From: Phyllostachys edulis
Lineage: Eukaryota; Streptophyta; Magnoliopsida; Poales; Poaceae
DNA length: 64,000 nt
Assembly: GCA_036346405.1 (NCBI GenBank)
Contig: CM070548.1
Span: 72,449,739 to 72,513,738, forward strand
Direction: 5' to 3'
The translations under genes were made by a program, and so were the position numbers. A model generated the notes under the pieces. The model was not told the origin of the DNA and searched no databases. It saw only the letters and a list, made by a program, of their open reading frames with translations. Shown here in pieces: positions 20,316 through 31,885 of this stretch (within the stretch, counting starts at the first letter, position 1; each line of letters opens with the position of its first letter).

Positions 20316-22174
20316 ATGGCTAATGAGGGAATTGCTATAGGAAAGGCTCCTTTCTTTGAAGGCTCAAATAATGCTTATTGAAAAATTAGAATGTCAATTT
20401 ATTTAAAGGCCATGAGTCCAAGCATATGTAAAATTGTAAATGAGGGTTACGTTATGCCTCTTAATCCACTATTTCCCACGGAACTAGAGGGACGTAATGC
20501 TCAAGCTATGAATGCTCTCTTTGGTGCTTTGAACACGAATGAGTTCAATAGATTGAGCAATTTGAAAACCACTCATGATATTTGGACCACTCTCTCGGAA
20601 ATCCATGAGGGAACATCCACGGTCAAAGAAGCCAAATTGCATAGGCTTTGGATCAAATATGAGACATTCATAATGTTGCCTGATGAAAGCATCACCGAGA
20701 TATATTCAAGACTAAACAACATTGTGAATGAACTCGAAGGTCTTGGCTCTAACCTTCTTGATGTTGATGTTGTGTGCAAGATGCTTAGGGCTCTACCGAA
20801 CAAGTATGAGACGTTGGTGACGTTATTCATCAACTCTCCCAAGTTGCCAAGAATGACGCCAACGGGACTATTGGGCTATCTCATAACAAATGAGTTGTAC
20901 AAGAAAGACAAGGAAGAGCTCTTGGAGTCATCCTCCTCAAAGAAGAAGATTACTGCGTTTAAGGCCAAAGCGGAATCAAGTGATGATGAAGATGAAGGAG
21001 AAGACTCCGAAGAAGAGTTTGCTTTTCTTGTGAGGAGAATGAAGAAATTCATGAGAAGACGCCCACATAGAAATTTCAACTTTGACAAGAGTAAAAAATG
21101 GCAATCCTCAAATGACAACAAACGTTATAGCAACATCCGGTGCTATAATTACGAAGAGAAGGGGCACATTGCATCTCATTGCCCCGCAAAGAAGGATGTC
21201 AAGGGCAAGTCATTCAAGAAGAAGGAGTTTGATGGCAAGAAGAAGTTTTTCAAGAAGCTTCATAAGGATGGCAAGAATGAAGCTCACATTGGAGAATGGG
21301 ACTCCGATGAAGAGTCCATCGACTCCGACTCCGATCAAGATGAGTCTCCCAAGAAGAAGGGACTTATCGGCATCGCCATGAAGGAGGCTCCATCGCTATT
21401 CTCCACTTCTACTTGCCTCATGGCAAAAGGACATAAGGTAAAATCCATTAGTGATGATGAACCATCATATGATGAATTAATGGATATGCTTGAAGACTTG
21501 AATGAATATCTTGGAAAAGAAATGTCAAAATATAAAGTCCTAAAGAGAGAGCATATATCTCTAAAAGACTCTTATGAGGAGCTAAAGGAAGCTCATGACT
21601 TTCTTATCCAAGAAAATTCAAGCAAGTCTTGCACTAGTGTAGGAATTACATGTGATATTCTTGATGAAATGCCTAGTATAGAAATTGCTCGAACTAGTGC
21701 ATCTACTTCATGTAATGATCTACTTGCTATGCCATGTAGTCTCATGATGTAAATCTTGTTGTTGAAAACAATGAGCTAACGGAGCAAGTGACTAAGCTAA
21801 GTAAAAGCTTAGAACAGTGCTTCAAAGGTAAGGCCACCCTTGACAAGCTCTTGAGTGAGCAAAGGTGCTCATTCAACAAAGAAGGACTTGGGTATGTGCC
21901 AAAGAAGGATAAGAAACTGGTAAACAAGCCCACACGGTGTGTTAAGCAAAATGGTAAGTATTGCCATAAATGCCGGGAAATAGGACATTTGCAACAAACT
22001 TGTCCTATTGGTAAGACCCCATCCCTAGGTTTATATGATTCATGTTATATGCTTAGAAAAACTAAGGATGGTAAAGTAATTGCAAGATTTGTTGGCACTT
22101 CAATTCTAGGCGCTAAAAAGAATGCTATTTGGGTGCCAAAATCCTTGGTCACTAATCTCCAAGGACTCAAATAA
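20316..22174 (+). pseudogene. SIRE-like gag remnant
   Basis: ATG at 20316 opens MANEGIAIGKAPFFEG. A TGA at 20379-20381 stands where Copia gag has tryptophan (NAYWKIRM). The frame is then open to 21752 with the gag core, an acidic and lysine-rich region and a knuckle CYNYEEKGHIASHC whose second cysteine is tyrosine. After a stop, a second segment (21788-22174) carries an intact CHKCREIGHLQQTC knuckle. Heptad-like acidic stretches near 21480-21600 may form a coiled coil. Confidence 0.85.
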
Positions 22175-22212
22175 ATTTGGGTACCTAAAAGAACTAAATT
22201 CTTATTTTGTAG

Positions 22213-23755
22213 GTGAACTACAAGATTGGTGGAAAACATTGGGTGCTTGATAGTAGATGCACTCAACACATGACCGGTGATAGAAAAATATTCAACACAT
22301 TCGAGAATGGTAAAGGAATTGACAAGATCACATTTGGCGATAATAGCAAAGGAAAGGTAATAGGATTGGGTAAAATCGCTATCTCAAATGACCTTTCTAT
22401 TTCAAATGTATTTTTAGTTGAATCACTAAATTTCAATTTGCTATCCGTTGCCCAAATATGTGATCTTGGCTTAATTTACCCATTCTCTAATGAAGGTGTT
22501 ACAATTTCAAATGAAAAGGATAATTCTTTAATTTTCAAAGGTTTTAGATTCGGAAATCTCTACTTGGTTGATTTTACTTCAAATGAATCATGCTTAAAAA
22601 CTTGTTTAATTGCAAAAACCTCATTGGGTTGGCTTTAGCATAGAAGGCTAGCTTATGTTGGAATGATTCAACTTAAAAAGCTTTTCAAACATGATTTAGT
22701 TGTTGGCTTGAAAGATGTGAAGTTTGAGAAAAATAGCCTTTGTAGTGCTTGTCAAGCCGGTAAACAAGTCGCTAATTCTCATCCTTCTAAGAGTATCATG
22801 TCAACTTTTAGACCATTGGAACTCTTACATATGGATTTGTTTGGACCAACAACCTATAAGAGTATCGGGGGTAATAGCTATTGTTTAGTCATTGTGGATG
22901 ATTACTCTAGATACATATGAGTATTCTTCCTAGATGACAATGCCGTAACCTCCGGCATTTTCAAAAGTTTTGCAAAAAGGGCTCAAAATGAATTTCATTT
23001 CAAAATTAAGAAAATCCGTAGTGATAATGGTTCTGAGTTCAAAAATACTAAAGTTGAAGACTTTTGTGATGAACTTGAAATAAAGCACGAACTTTCCACA
23101 ACCTACACTCCGGAGCAAAATGGAGTTGTAGAAAGGAAAAATCGAACATTAATTGAGATGGCTAGGATAATGCTTGTTGAATATAATACTTCCGATAGTT
23201 TTTGGGCGGAAGCAATTAACACCTCTTATTATGCCATAAATCGTCTTTATTTGCATCATCTTTTGAAAAAGACTTCTTATGAGCTTCTTGTTGGAAGAAA
23301 ACCGAACATCTCTTACTTTCGTGTATTTGGTTGCAAATGTTATATTTTGAAAAAGAGTGTTCGTCTTTCAAAATTTGCAAGTCGTTGCGACGTTGGTTTC
23401 TTGCTTGGTTATTCTTCAAATAGCAAAGCTTATCGTGTATTTAACAAAAACTCCAGTTTAGTTGAAAAAAGACATGATGTACAATTTGATGAAACTAATG
23501 GCTCTCAAGAAGAGCATGAGAATTTGGATGATGTAGGTGATGAAGCCTTAAGAAAAGCCATGAAAAACATGCAAATAGGCGACATCAAGCCTAAAGATGA
23601 TCCGTCACCTTCCACTCAAGTTGAACCTCCTACCTCTTCCACTACAAATCAAATTCAAATTGACGAAGAGGACAATAAGGAAGATGATCAACCATCCAAC
23701 ATACCACCAAGAATTCACAATGCAATTGCAAAAGATCATCCAATAGATCAAATAT
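22213..23755 (+). pseudogene. SIRE-like protease and integrase remnant
   Basis: The protease motif appears as VLDSRCTQHMTGD; the catalytic glycine of DSG is arginine. GAG-pre-integrase follows (SACQAGKQVAN). TAG at 22636-22638 and TGA at 22918-22920 replace expected tryptophans (LWHRRL, WVFFL). Integrase catalytic context is visible as HMDLFGP, SDNGSEF and EQNGVVERKN. The frame ends at HPIDQI where the CACTA terminus begins. Confidence 0.85.
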
Positions 23756-24151
23756 CACTACTACAAAACAGATCATACTAGACGCCTCATCATAGACGGT
23801 TCCTTTGGAACCGTCTGTGTTGTACTTATCACAGACGGTTCCTTTGGAACCGTCTGCGATACGTAATTATCACAGATAGTTTGTAAATAGAACAGCATGT
23901 GATAATTCACAGACGGTTCTTAATACGAACCCTCTGTGATATGATGGCATATCACAGACGGTTTGTAAATAGAACCATCTGTGATAATTCACAGACGGTT
24001 CTTAATACGAACCGTCTGTGATATGACGACATATCACAGACGGTTATTCATAAGAACCGTCTGTGATACTTCACAGACGGTTCTTAATACGAACCGTCTG
24101 TGATAAGTATCTCATCATAGACGGTTTGTATTAAGAACCGTCCGTGACTTG
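23756..24151 (+). mobile_element. CACTA element, left terminus
   Basis: Starts CACTACTACAAAA, followed by GACGCCTCATCATAGACGG. The next 350 bases are paired inverted units, (A)TCACAGACGGTTC and GAACCGTCTGTGAT, which are typical CACTA subterminal transposase-binding repeats. The preceding TAT cannot be matched to a right flank. The internal part and right end are missing. Confidence 0.85.
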
Positions 24152-24243
24152 GATTTTACCATGGCTTGGAATTTTTCTTACTCTCTGATTTTACCATGGC
24201 TTGGAATTTTCCTTACTCTCTGAAGTCATAGTAAAATCAGAGT
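24152..24243. other. Deletion junction with duplicated filler
   Basis: A 35-bp sequence (GATTTTACCATGGCTTGG...) is present twice in tandem (24152-24186, 24187-24221). GTAAAATCAGAG at 24231-24242 is the inverse of CTCTGATTTTAC in the repeat. The block separates CACTA subterminal repeats from minus-strand gag, so it marks the breakpoint of a large deletion. Confidence 0.6.
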
Positions 24244-25517
24244 TAGCTGGATTCGCTGCCTGCTACTTCTTTAGACATTTATTGGCATAATGCCCTATCT
24301 CTCGGCAGTGGAAATACGTGATGCCTGCAACATAAGATGATTTTTTCTGTGATTGGCCTCCAACAGAGGTATTGGGGAGCAACAAGTTGGCCGGCTGGTT
24401 CATGGTTGTTTCTTGAGGCATTGGCAAGCCTAAACTTCTGTATTTCGGCAACTATGACATGTATCTTCTGTTGTTTTTACCACATGCTTCTGGTGTTATT
24501 GTTGCGATCAAAGTAGCTTCTGGAATGCTGTCTGAAGTGAGTGCTGAATGTCTTTGTGGGCATTTATTGGCAAAATGTCCCTTTTCCTGACACTTGAAAC
24601 ATTGCATTCCTTCCCTTGATATTTTGTTCTGCTGAGATTGGCCAACATTCTTGTCATGGGATAACTGCGTCAATGGAAGTGATGTTGATCTTGGAATCAT
24701 GAGTGCAATCGTCATTGGTGCTTGGTTGGGTTGGGGTTGAGTCACACGAACCTTGGAGTTTCTTGGCCCATATTGCTTTTGATCGACCATCTTCCTTTTA
24801 TGAAGATTGTCCTTTTGTTTTAACGTCTTGTTTTTTACTTGGCCGGAATTCTCTTTATCTGATCCTTGAGCTTTTTCTGTACTGGTTTGGTTCACTTGGC
24901 TTCTTATGATGGGTTGAGATACCCTTGCTGCTTTGTGTGTTGTCCGAGGTTCTTCTGGTCTACACTCCAGTGCTGAGGTTGCTTGTGGTGCCACGAATGC
25001 TGATAAGGGGCATTGTTTGACAAGGTGCCCTTTCTTGCCATAGTAGTTGCATATTTTATATTGGATTACCTTCCTCTTGGAACGCTCAATGAAACAATGT
25101 CCAATGTTATTGCAGTTAACACAATAGATATGTTGTTTTGGCTTTCCCTTTTCCGGGCATCCGTAGGTGAAGTGTCCTGATTCTCCACATCTATTACAGG
25201 TAACATACTTCCATGGATGGTAACTTCCATGGATGGCTCACGTCGTCATTATGTGATACTTCTGGTGGCTTGTTCCTCGGTAACTCATCGCAGGAGCACT
25301 GTTCATGAGTTGTAGGAGTAGTAGCTGCAGGAATATTGTTGTTGTTGTTCATCTATTGCATTATCTGCTGCATTAGTTGAGTCTGGGTGATGAAAAACTG
25401 ATTCAAATTCTGAAGTGTTACTGCTGTTAGTTGTTGGTTGCCTTCGGCACTGACATTTCCAGGGACATCATTGTTGTCTTGGTTGGTTCCACTTCCAGAG
25501 CGACGGGTGTTCACCAT
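24244..25517 (-). pseudogene. Chromovirus gag with five zinc knuckles
   Basis: ATG at 25515-25517 opens MVNTRRSGSGTNQDN, typical of chromovirus gag. A stop near 25353 follows, and the central gag domain is not recognisable. The minus strand then encodes a series of CX2CX4HX4C boxes. Box 1, CNRCGESGHFTYGC, is intact. Box 2, CVNCNNIGHCFIER, has lost its last cysteine. Box 3, CNYYGKKGHLVKQC, has lost its second. Box 4, CFKCQEKGHFANKC, is intact. Box 5, YFHCREIGHYANKC, has lost its first. Stops interrupt between boxes. Most chromovirus gags have one or two boxes. Confidence 0.8.
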
Positions 25518-26049
25518 ATGTCGGTTATTCCAGAGGTTTAGGGAAGGAGACAAAGGATAGTGAAGAAACAAAGAAGAACCGAGGGGATAGAGCGAAACAA
25601 CACTCCCAAACAAAAGAACGAACTCAAAAAGCTTTCCAGAAAAACTTTAATAGCTTTATACGACGTTCTATCGATCGAGATTCTTAATCTGGTGAAACGA
25701 CTCAATACACAGAATGAGTCTTGGCAAACTTAAGCTATATGGTTGGGCTGACATCGCGATCTTCGATTCATGGTCTTTGATAACAATGCTCTCTTAATAG
25801 CTTCATGCCTTGCGATCTTGAACGGAAGGGTTAATAATTGTGTTGACCATCTATAGAAATTTTTCAAGGGAAAGAGGATCTTTTTAACATTATAAAATGA
25901 TGAAGAGAGAAATAGGTAAGAAACAAGAAGCTATAGATAGATGACCAAGATGAGGAGAGAACAAATTATTTTTCTTGTTTATGTAAAATAGGTTTTGAAC
26001 TTTTTCAACTAATGGCCATTCTAACAAGGTCACAACCTACAGTCGATAT

Positions 26050-26062
26050 GGCTCTGATACCA
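26050..26062 (-). other. Primer binding site of the minus chromovirus
   Basis: The reverse strand reads TGGTATCAGAGCC four bases inside the LTR. Confidence 0.85.
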
Positions 26063-26721
26063 CTTCTGTCGGACCCGGGAGTAACACCCCAAATCCTCTA
26101 TGCATTTCTGAACTAGTCCCATGATCAGTAGCTAGTTCGCACAGTAAACAGATATGGTAACATCCATAAATCACACAACTTTATTAATAATCAATAGAGT
26201 TTATTACAAGAAAGGCTTACAAGCCAACAATAAATAAACACGGTGGAAGACGAAGAAGTAGTAGAGTCTAGCTGATCTGCCACAGGCAATCGACTGGGGT
26301 AGCGGCCTAGTTGTCGAGATCCACACCGGTAGCGAAGTCCTTCTTCTCTGAAATTTATTTGCATCAAGTAAGGATGAGCACAACTTCCATGCTCGCAAGC
26401 TACACCCAATAACAGATTATAATGCATGCAAGGATATAACAAAGGAAGGCTTATTGGTTGAATTTGCATAAAGCAATGTTTTCTTTAAATACTTGTACTA
26501 AGTTTCAAAGCGGTTACTCTATAACTAAAAATCATTTTATAAATTCTCAGTTTTATAGTCAAATAACATTCACACAAGAATGGTGAAGGATACCCTCCTA
26601 TCACATGGCTTCCTGCCCAAATTTCCATTTGCATAAACCATTTGATAAAGTCTTTTCAAAATAAAATCAAAGTCTAACTTTGAGTGGCAAATGCTAAACA
26701 TGTCCATGACCGTAGACACGG

Positions 26722-26818
26722 CTATTCGAATAGTTTTACACTCTGCAGAGGTTGTGCAACTTTACCCACAAGAGATAATCAACTTGTAATGTCCGTCTGA
26801 CACACTTCCGAAGGTGTG
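26722..26818. other. Conserved palindrome pair in LTR
   Basis: CTATTCGAATAG (26722-26733, perfect palindrome) and CACACTTCCGAAGGTGTG (26801-26818, near palindrome) lie about 70 bases apart. The same pair, same order and spacing, occurs at 36665-36763 and inverted at 63738-63836. Confidence 0.8.
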
Positions 26819-27469
26819 CGACTAAGAGATTATCACAAGACCGTTACAATGCTCTACCCTAAAGTATTTATGCCCACTAAGGTTTCACTTCCATTGGATT
26901 GTCCATCCTCCGGAAGCCCCCTCTTGCGCCAAGTGGGAATACTATCTATCCAACACCCACACATCAACATGGCACAAATAACAGTAGAGTATTACAAATT
27001 ATTACGCCTAGTCCTGCCCACACAGGACATGTGGTAGTACGGTGGAGTTTAGCAAAAGCTGCTCTCAAGCTGGTCCTTAATCAACTTGGGCAACATACCA
27101 AAACCCTGGACTTGATCAATGAAAAGATTCAATCATGTGCATTAACTTGCACCAACCTGTCATCCATTTTGCCCAAATTTAAACCACCTTTATTTTTGTT
27201 TTCAAAATCATTTACAAGAATGTCCATGGTAAAACAATACCATGGCTTATTTTTAAACAAAATTGAATCCTTAGCTAAATTCCCCAAATTAAACAATTTT
27301 TGGTCTAAACTTTGACTAAGCATAAAGTTTTTCTTCAATCAAGAGGATCTTGTTAATACTATTGTATTAACCAGAGTTTTATCTAGGGTGACAACGTATG
27401 AGGGATTAATGTTCAAGACTTGTCAAGTACGAGATCAGTATGTAAACCATCAGTATTGTGATAATCCAA

Positions 27470-28060
27470 TCTCCAGCAATTGTAAAATCCTATACTCCAA
27501 TATCAATTAGTCCAATCTACACCATATAAGTCTATTTTCTATGATCCAACTTCAATCAATCCAACATTCAACTATACTCTAATTCTATAATCTGATATCA
27601 ATCCATTATTCCTTAATAAACTATTTCTATTAAATCAACATCAATCCAATAGCTATGTAATCCTATAATCAAATTTTCCGATAACCTGATATCCAACCAC
27701 AATCTATTTCTATAATCCAACATTAATAATTCAAGATTTGACTATAGTATCTATCTATCATCAACAATTATCTACTTCTAAAATCGATATCCAATAATTA
27801 TTTATTTCTATAATTCCACCATAATGATCATGTAATTCTAGAATCCAATCTCCAATAATTATATAATCCTATAATTCAACATCCAACAACTACTTCTACA
27901 ATCCAATACCCAACAATTATTCAACCCTAATAATCCAACAATCAACAATTATATCATCCTATAATCAATATCCCGATTCATGCATTCCTAGAATTCAACT
28001 TCCATCAATCATGTATTGCTATAATTCAACAATAAGGTATCTCCTCCAACAATAATGTAT
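27470..28060. repeat. Degenerate AT-rich array in LTR
   Basis: Loose units such as CTATAATCCAACATC and CAACAATTAT recur every 30-45 bases. The related solo LTR at 35922 lacks this array. Confidence 0.6.
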
Positions 28061-30328
28061 TCTTATAATCTAGTCTTTTCAATTTCTAACTCTTGAATGC
28101 ATCATAGTCAGAAAGATTCTTCATACTGTCTGTCTTGACAATAAAGGGCTATATATTGGAATTGGTAATAACTATAAAGCTTAAAACAGGAATTTAAATT
28201 ACACTGAATAGAAATAAGCATGCAATAATAATTTAAAACAGAATTTAAATAATTTGAAATAATGGGTTCAAATATGATAAAAAATGTAATTTGCCTCGCT
28301 TGATTAGACAATGTTGTTTTCCTTAACAGGTCACCTAGTACTCACAAGTACTCTCCAGGTTGTCTATGTGTACAACCACGATGATCATACAGTCAAAATC
28401 AATCCTCTTATATGTTCTCAAACGACGTCGAAATCTGACTCTCCGAAGTCGTCGAAATCTATACGTGAAAATAAGCCAAATTCAAATGAAGATTCAAATG
28501 AACTCCAAATTAAATAATTTTGGTTTAGTTAGCTAGATATTGAATTTATATGAATTTAGAATTTTGAATCGTCGAAATCGGAGTTCGTATGAAGGAGAAC
28601 GAACCCCTGGAAGTTTGGAAATCACATGAAATGGTGAATTATAGGATTTTTCAGAATTTCTGGATTTATTTTAATTCAGAAAAAGCAATGGAGCCGCTGA
28701 CGTGTGGGGCCCGTGGCATAGTGAAAAGGCCACGTGGCTATGACACGCGTGCGAGCCGCGTCAGCGAGAGGGCGATGTGGCGTCTACGTGGCATCGTGTG
28801 GCAGTGACGTGGCAGTGACGGGGCAGTGCCACGTCACGCCGGCGGGTGGTGGTGCACGGAATCCAATGATCCGGTGAACGGCGGCATGGCTGCCGGCGGT
28901 GAGGGTATCAACATATGCAGGAGGGCGTGGGGGTCACGATGCTCACCGTGGTGGCGCAAGGGTACGAAGGACTCGTCGGCGGCGAGGAGATATGCGGTGG
29001 CGGTGTCAGACTTGTGGCGACGGCGACGTTCGGGGGGTGTTCCGGCGAAAATGATGCGCGCGTCAGCTCGGACGTGTGACGACGATCACATTGGCGTAGA
29101 CGAATTGGCCGGAGCGTCAACGGCGGTGACGGAATGAGAGGAAGAAGCGCTTGCGGTGGAGAAGCTTCAACAAGCAAATCTGGTGGCTAGAGACGATGAG
29201 AGGGAGGGTGAGTGAGGGGGATGGAATGAGGAGGAAGAGGGCTATCTCGTGCTCCCTTTTATCGGGGCGGAGGAGGACAGAGTGAGTAGATCGCACGTGC
29301 GAGGTTCACAGCGACCATTACCAAGTCAGGCGAAACGGTTGGGGGGGAAAAAGGGGAAACAGAAGGAATGAAGGCGGCGTGGTGCGTGGGAGTGAAAGCG
29401 CTTGAATGCGAGCGAAAAGGGGAAGTAACGGGCGAGATTAAGAACTCAAGTGAGGGCGACAATGGCGGTGGCGCGAGGAGGAAGAAAGGAGGAAGGGGAC
29501 GACGAGGTCGAGTGGGCCCCACATGGCAGTCGAAGAGAGAAAGGAAAAGAAAGTAACGGGGAATATTCGGGCCATTCGATTTTGATCGAACAGTCCACAA
29601 CGATGAGAACGTTCGGACCGCTCCAATCGGTAAACAAGATCTGACCATCCAATTTAGATCAGGCGGTCCTCATTGGTTGGAACGTTCGGACCGTCCGAAC
29701 GAAAGCTTAATTGGGCTGTTCGTTTGAAATCGGACGGTCCACAACGCTTAGAACGTTCGGACCGCTCCGAACAGCATCAAATTTGGCCGTCCAGTGTTGA
29801 TCCAACGGTTGACAAGATCTGAAGGGGAGCGCGCGGGAGGATTGGGCCGAGCGGGCCATGCGCGCGTGGAGAATAGAATTGGGCTGAGGTGGTTTCAGCC
29901 CAAGCACTGATTGAGGATTTTAAAGGTTTTAGCAATTTAAATAAATCTGGTAATTCAAAAAGGCTTTAGAAAATAGTAAATAAAATTCAAACATTATGAG
30001 AAAATTCACAGAAATTCTCTCAGGCATTTTGGTCTTAAATAAAATACTTCCAACTTATAGTTGGTAATAGTTTTTGCACATAATTTGTTTGGCTTTAAAA
30101 TAATTAGGGAAAAGCTTTTAAAATTCCAAAAAATTCTAGAAATTAATTAAAATTTTATTTTTCAGCTAAATCAAATAAAAATTCAAATACTTCAATAAAT
30201 TTTATTTTTGGCTTTTAAAACTTCAGAAATTCAAGAAAAGCAATGAAACTCTTTCAAATTTTAGGAAATCCAATAAAACGACAATTTTATTTATTTTTAT
30301 TTTGGTAACAAAACTTTGGGATGTTACA

Positions 30329-31849
30329 CCAAGATTGTATGAAGAGTTGAGGTATTTGAATTTGGAGATTGTTAACCATGGTTGTGTAAACACTTTAGAA
30401 GTTCAACCAACTGTTTAGAGTCAAATCAGAGAAAATCAGAAAGAAGATGAATATATCAAAGAAATCAAGAAGAACATGAGAAGAGGCAAAGCCCTAGGAT
30501 TTTTCGAGGATGAGCAAGGTACCGTTTGGTTCGGTAACCGCATCTGTGTACGTAATCATCTGGAGACAAAATAGTTGATTATGAAGGAAGCTCATGAATC
30601 ACCTTACTCCATTCATCCGAAAAGTACCAAGATGTGCCAGGATCTGAAGGAAAAGTATTGGTGGGTCAGTATGAAGCAAGAGATTGCTGAATTTGTTGCA
30701 CAATGTGATGTATGCCAAAGAGTCAAAGCAGAACATCAAATGCCAGCTGGATTGTTGCAGCCTTTATCAATTCCCGAGTGGAAGTGGGAACAAATCGGCA
30801 TGGACTTTATCCCCGGATTGCCTAGGACCCAATTAGGATATGATTCCATCTGGGTTGTGATCAACCGTTTGACTAAAGTGGCACACTTCATTCCTATCAA
30901 GACCACTTATCAAAGTAGTAAATTGGCAGAGTTATATATGGCTAGGATCATCTGTTTACATGGAATACCCAAAAAGATAGTGTCTGATAGAGGTTCACAA
31001 TTCACATCTAGATTTTGGAAAAGCTTGCATGAAGTATTGGGGACAAGACTCAACTTCAGTATAGCATACCATCCCTAGACAGATGGACAAACGGAACGAG
31101 TAAATTAGATTTTGGAAGACATGCTTCGAGCCTGTGCTATAGATTATGGGAAGAGTTGGGATCAGAATCTTCCGTATGCAGAATTCTCGTACAACAACAG
31201 CTATCAAGCCAGTATACAAATGTCTCCATTTGAAGCGTTGTACGGTAGACAGTGTAGAACCCCTCCCCTTTGGGATCAAGTCGGAGAACACCAGTTCTTT
31301 GGACCTGAATTAATTAAGGATGTTGAAAGTAAAGTAAGAATGATAAGAGAATGATTGAGAGTGGCTCAATCCCGACAGAAGAGTTATGCTGACAATCGTC
31401 GCAGAGAATTATTCTTTGAAACAAGAGATTTTGTCTATCTCGAAGTAACTCCACTGATAGGAGTAAGAAGATTTCAGACCAAAGGAAAGCTCGCACCAAG
31501 ATTTATTGGACCATACAAGATTTTGGGAAGAAGAGGCAGAGTCACCAATCAATTAGAGCTACTGGCATCTTTATGTACGGTTCATAACGTCTTCCACATA
31601 TCGCAACTAAAGAGGTGTCTTCGAGTTCCAACAAAGCAAACACCACTTGAGAGCATCGATCTTCAAGAAGATCTCACCTATGTGGAGCAGCCAATCAAGA
31701 TTCCTGATGTTGCACAGCGTGTTGCCAGAAGCAAGATCATCCGTTCATGCAAAGTCCAATGGAGTAACCACTCAGAAAAAGAAGCCACATGGGAACGAAA
31801 AGAAGATCTAAAAGCAGAGTATCCCCACCTTTTTACTGACCAAGTCTGA
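30329..31849 (+). pseudogene. Chromovirus integrase and chromodomain remnant
   Basis: The frame resumes as RLYEELRYLNLEIVN and continues through the zinc-binding region (HESPYSIHP.. CDVCQRVKAEHQ). The integrase core follows: GMDFIPGLP carries the first Asp, VSDRGSQFTSRFW the second, and the Glu region is TDGQTERVN. The C-terminal part holds LAPRFIGPYKI and VFHISQLKRC, then a chromodomain-like end CKVQWSNHSEKEATWERKEDL. Stops near 30416, 30572, 31078, 31105 and 31352 break it. Chromodomains in this family are thought to steer integration into heterochromatin. Confidence 0.9.
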
Positions 31850-31885
31850 ATCTCCAGGTCGATATTCCCTTAAGGGGCGTAGGAT

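Larger units (their letters stand above)
18714..23755 (+). mobile_element. SIRE-like Copia element, 3' part lost
   Basis: A plus-strand Copia inserted in the chromovirus RT after ACCGG. It has a 1543-bp LTR, primer site, a long gag with two zinc knuckles, protease, and integrase up to HPIDQI. The remaining RT, RNase H and 3' LTR are absent. CACTA sequence starts at 23756, and the deletion junction beyond it removed the rest. Assignment to the SIRE/Maximus lineage comes from the long LTR starting TGAAAGCATCTAGG, the large gag and the integrase sequence. Confidence 0.85.
24244..30328 (-). mobile_element. Second chromovirus, minus strand, gag plus 5' LTR
   Basis: The minus-strand order is LTR (30328 down to 26067), primer site, leader and gag down to about 24263, where it is truncated. 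It entered the plus-strand chromovirus just before CCAAG at 30329. Protease, pol and the 3' LTR are deleted. Its LTR is the same type as the solo LTR at 35922-39008 and the LTR at 61914. Confidence 0.8.
26067..30328 (-). repeat. Chromovirus 5' LTR (4262 bp)
   Basis: The plus strand begins TGTCGGACCCGGGAG and ends GGGATGTTACA. It is about 1.2 kb longer than the related solo LTR at 35922-39008, partly owing to an AT-rich repeat array (27470-28060). It contains the palindromes at 26722 and 26801 and a GAACGTTCGGACCG repeat cluster near 29600-29770. Confidence 0.8.

Noticed and set aside
23790..24130. Regular spaced repeats that might suggest a CRISPR array
   Set aside because: Units are paired inverted GACGGTT repeats next to a CACTACTACAAAA terminus in a plant-like genome; these are CACTA subterminal repeats.
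28589..29137. GC-rich plus-strand ORFs near 28600-29140
   Set aside because: They lie inside the minus-oriented chromovirus LTR and are not conserved in the related solo LTR.
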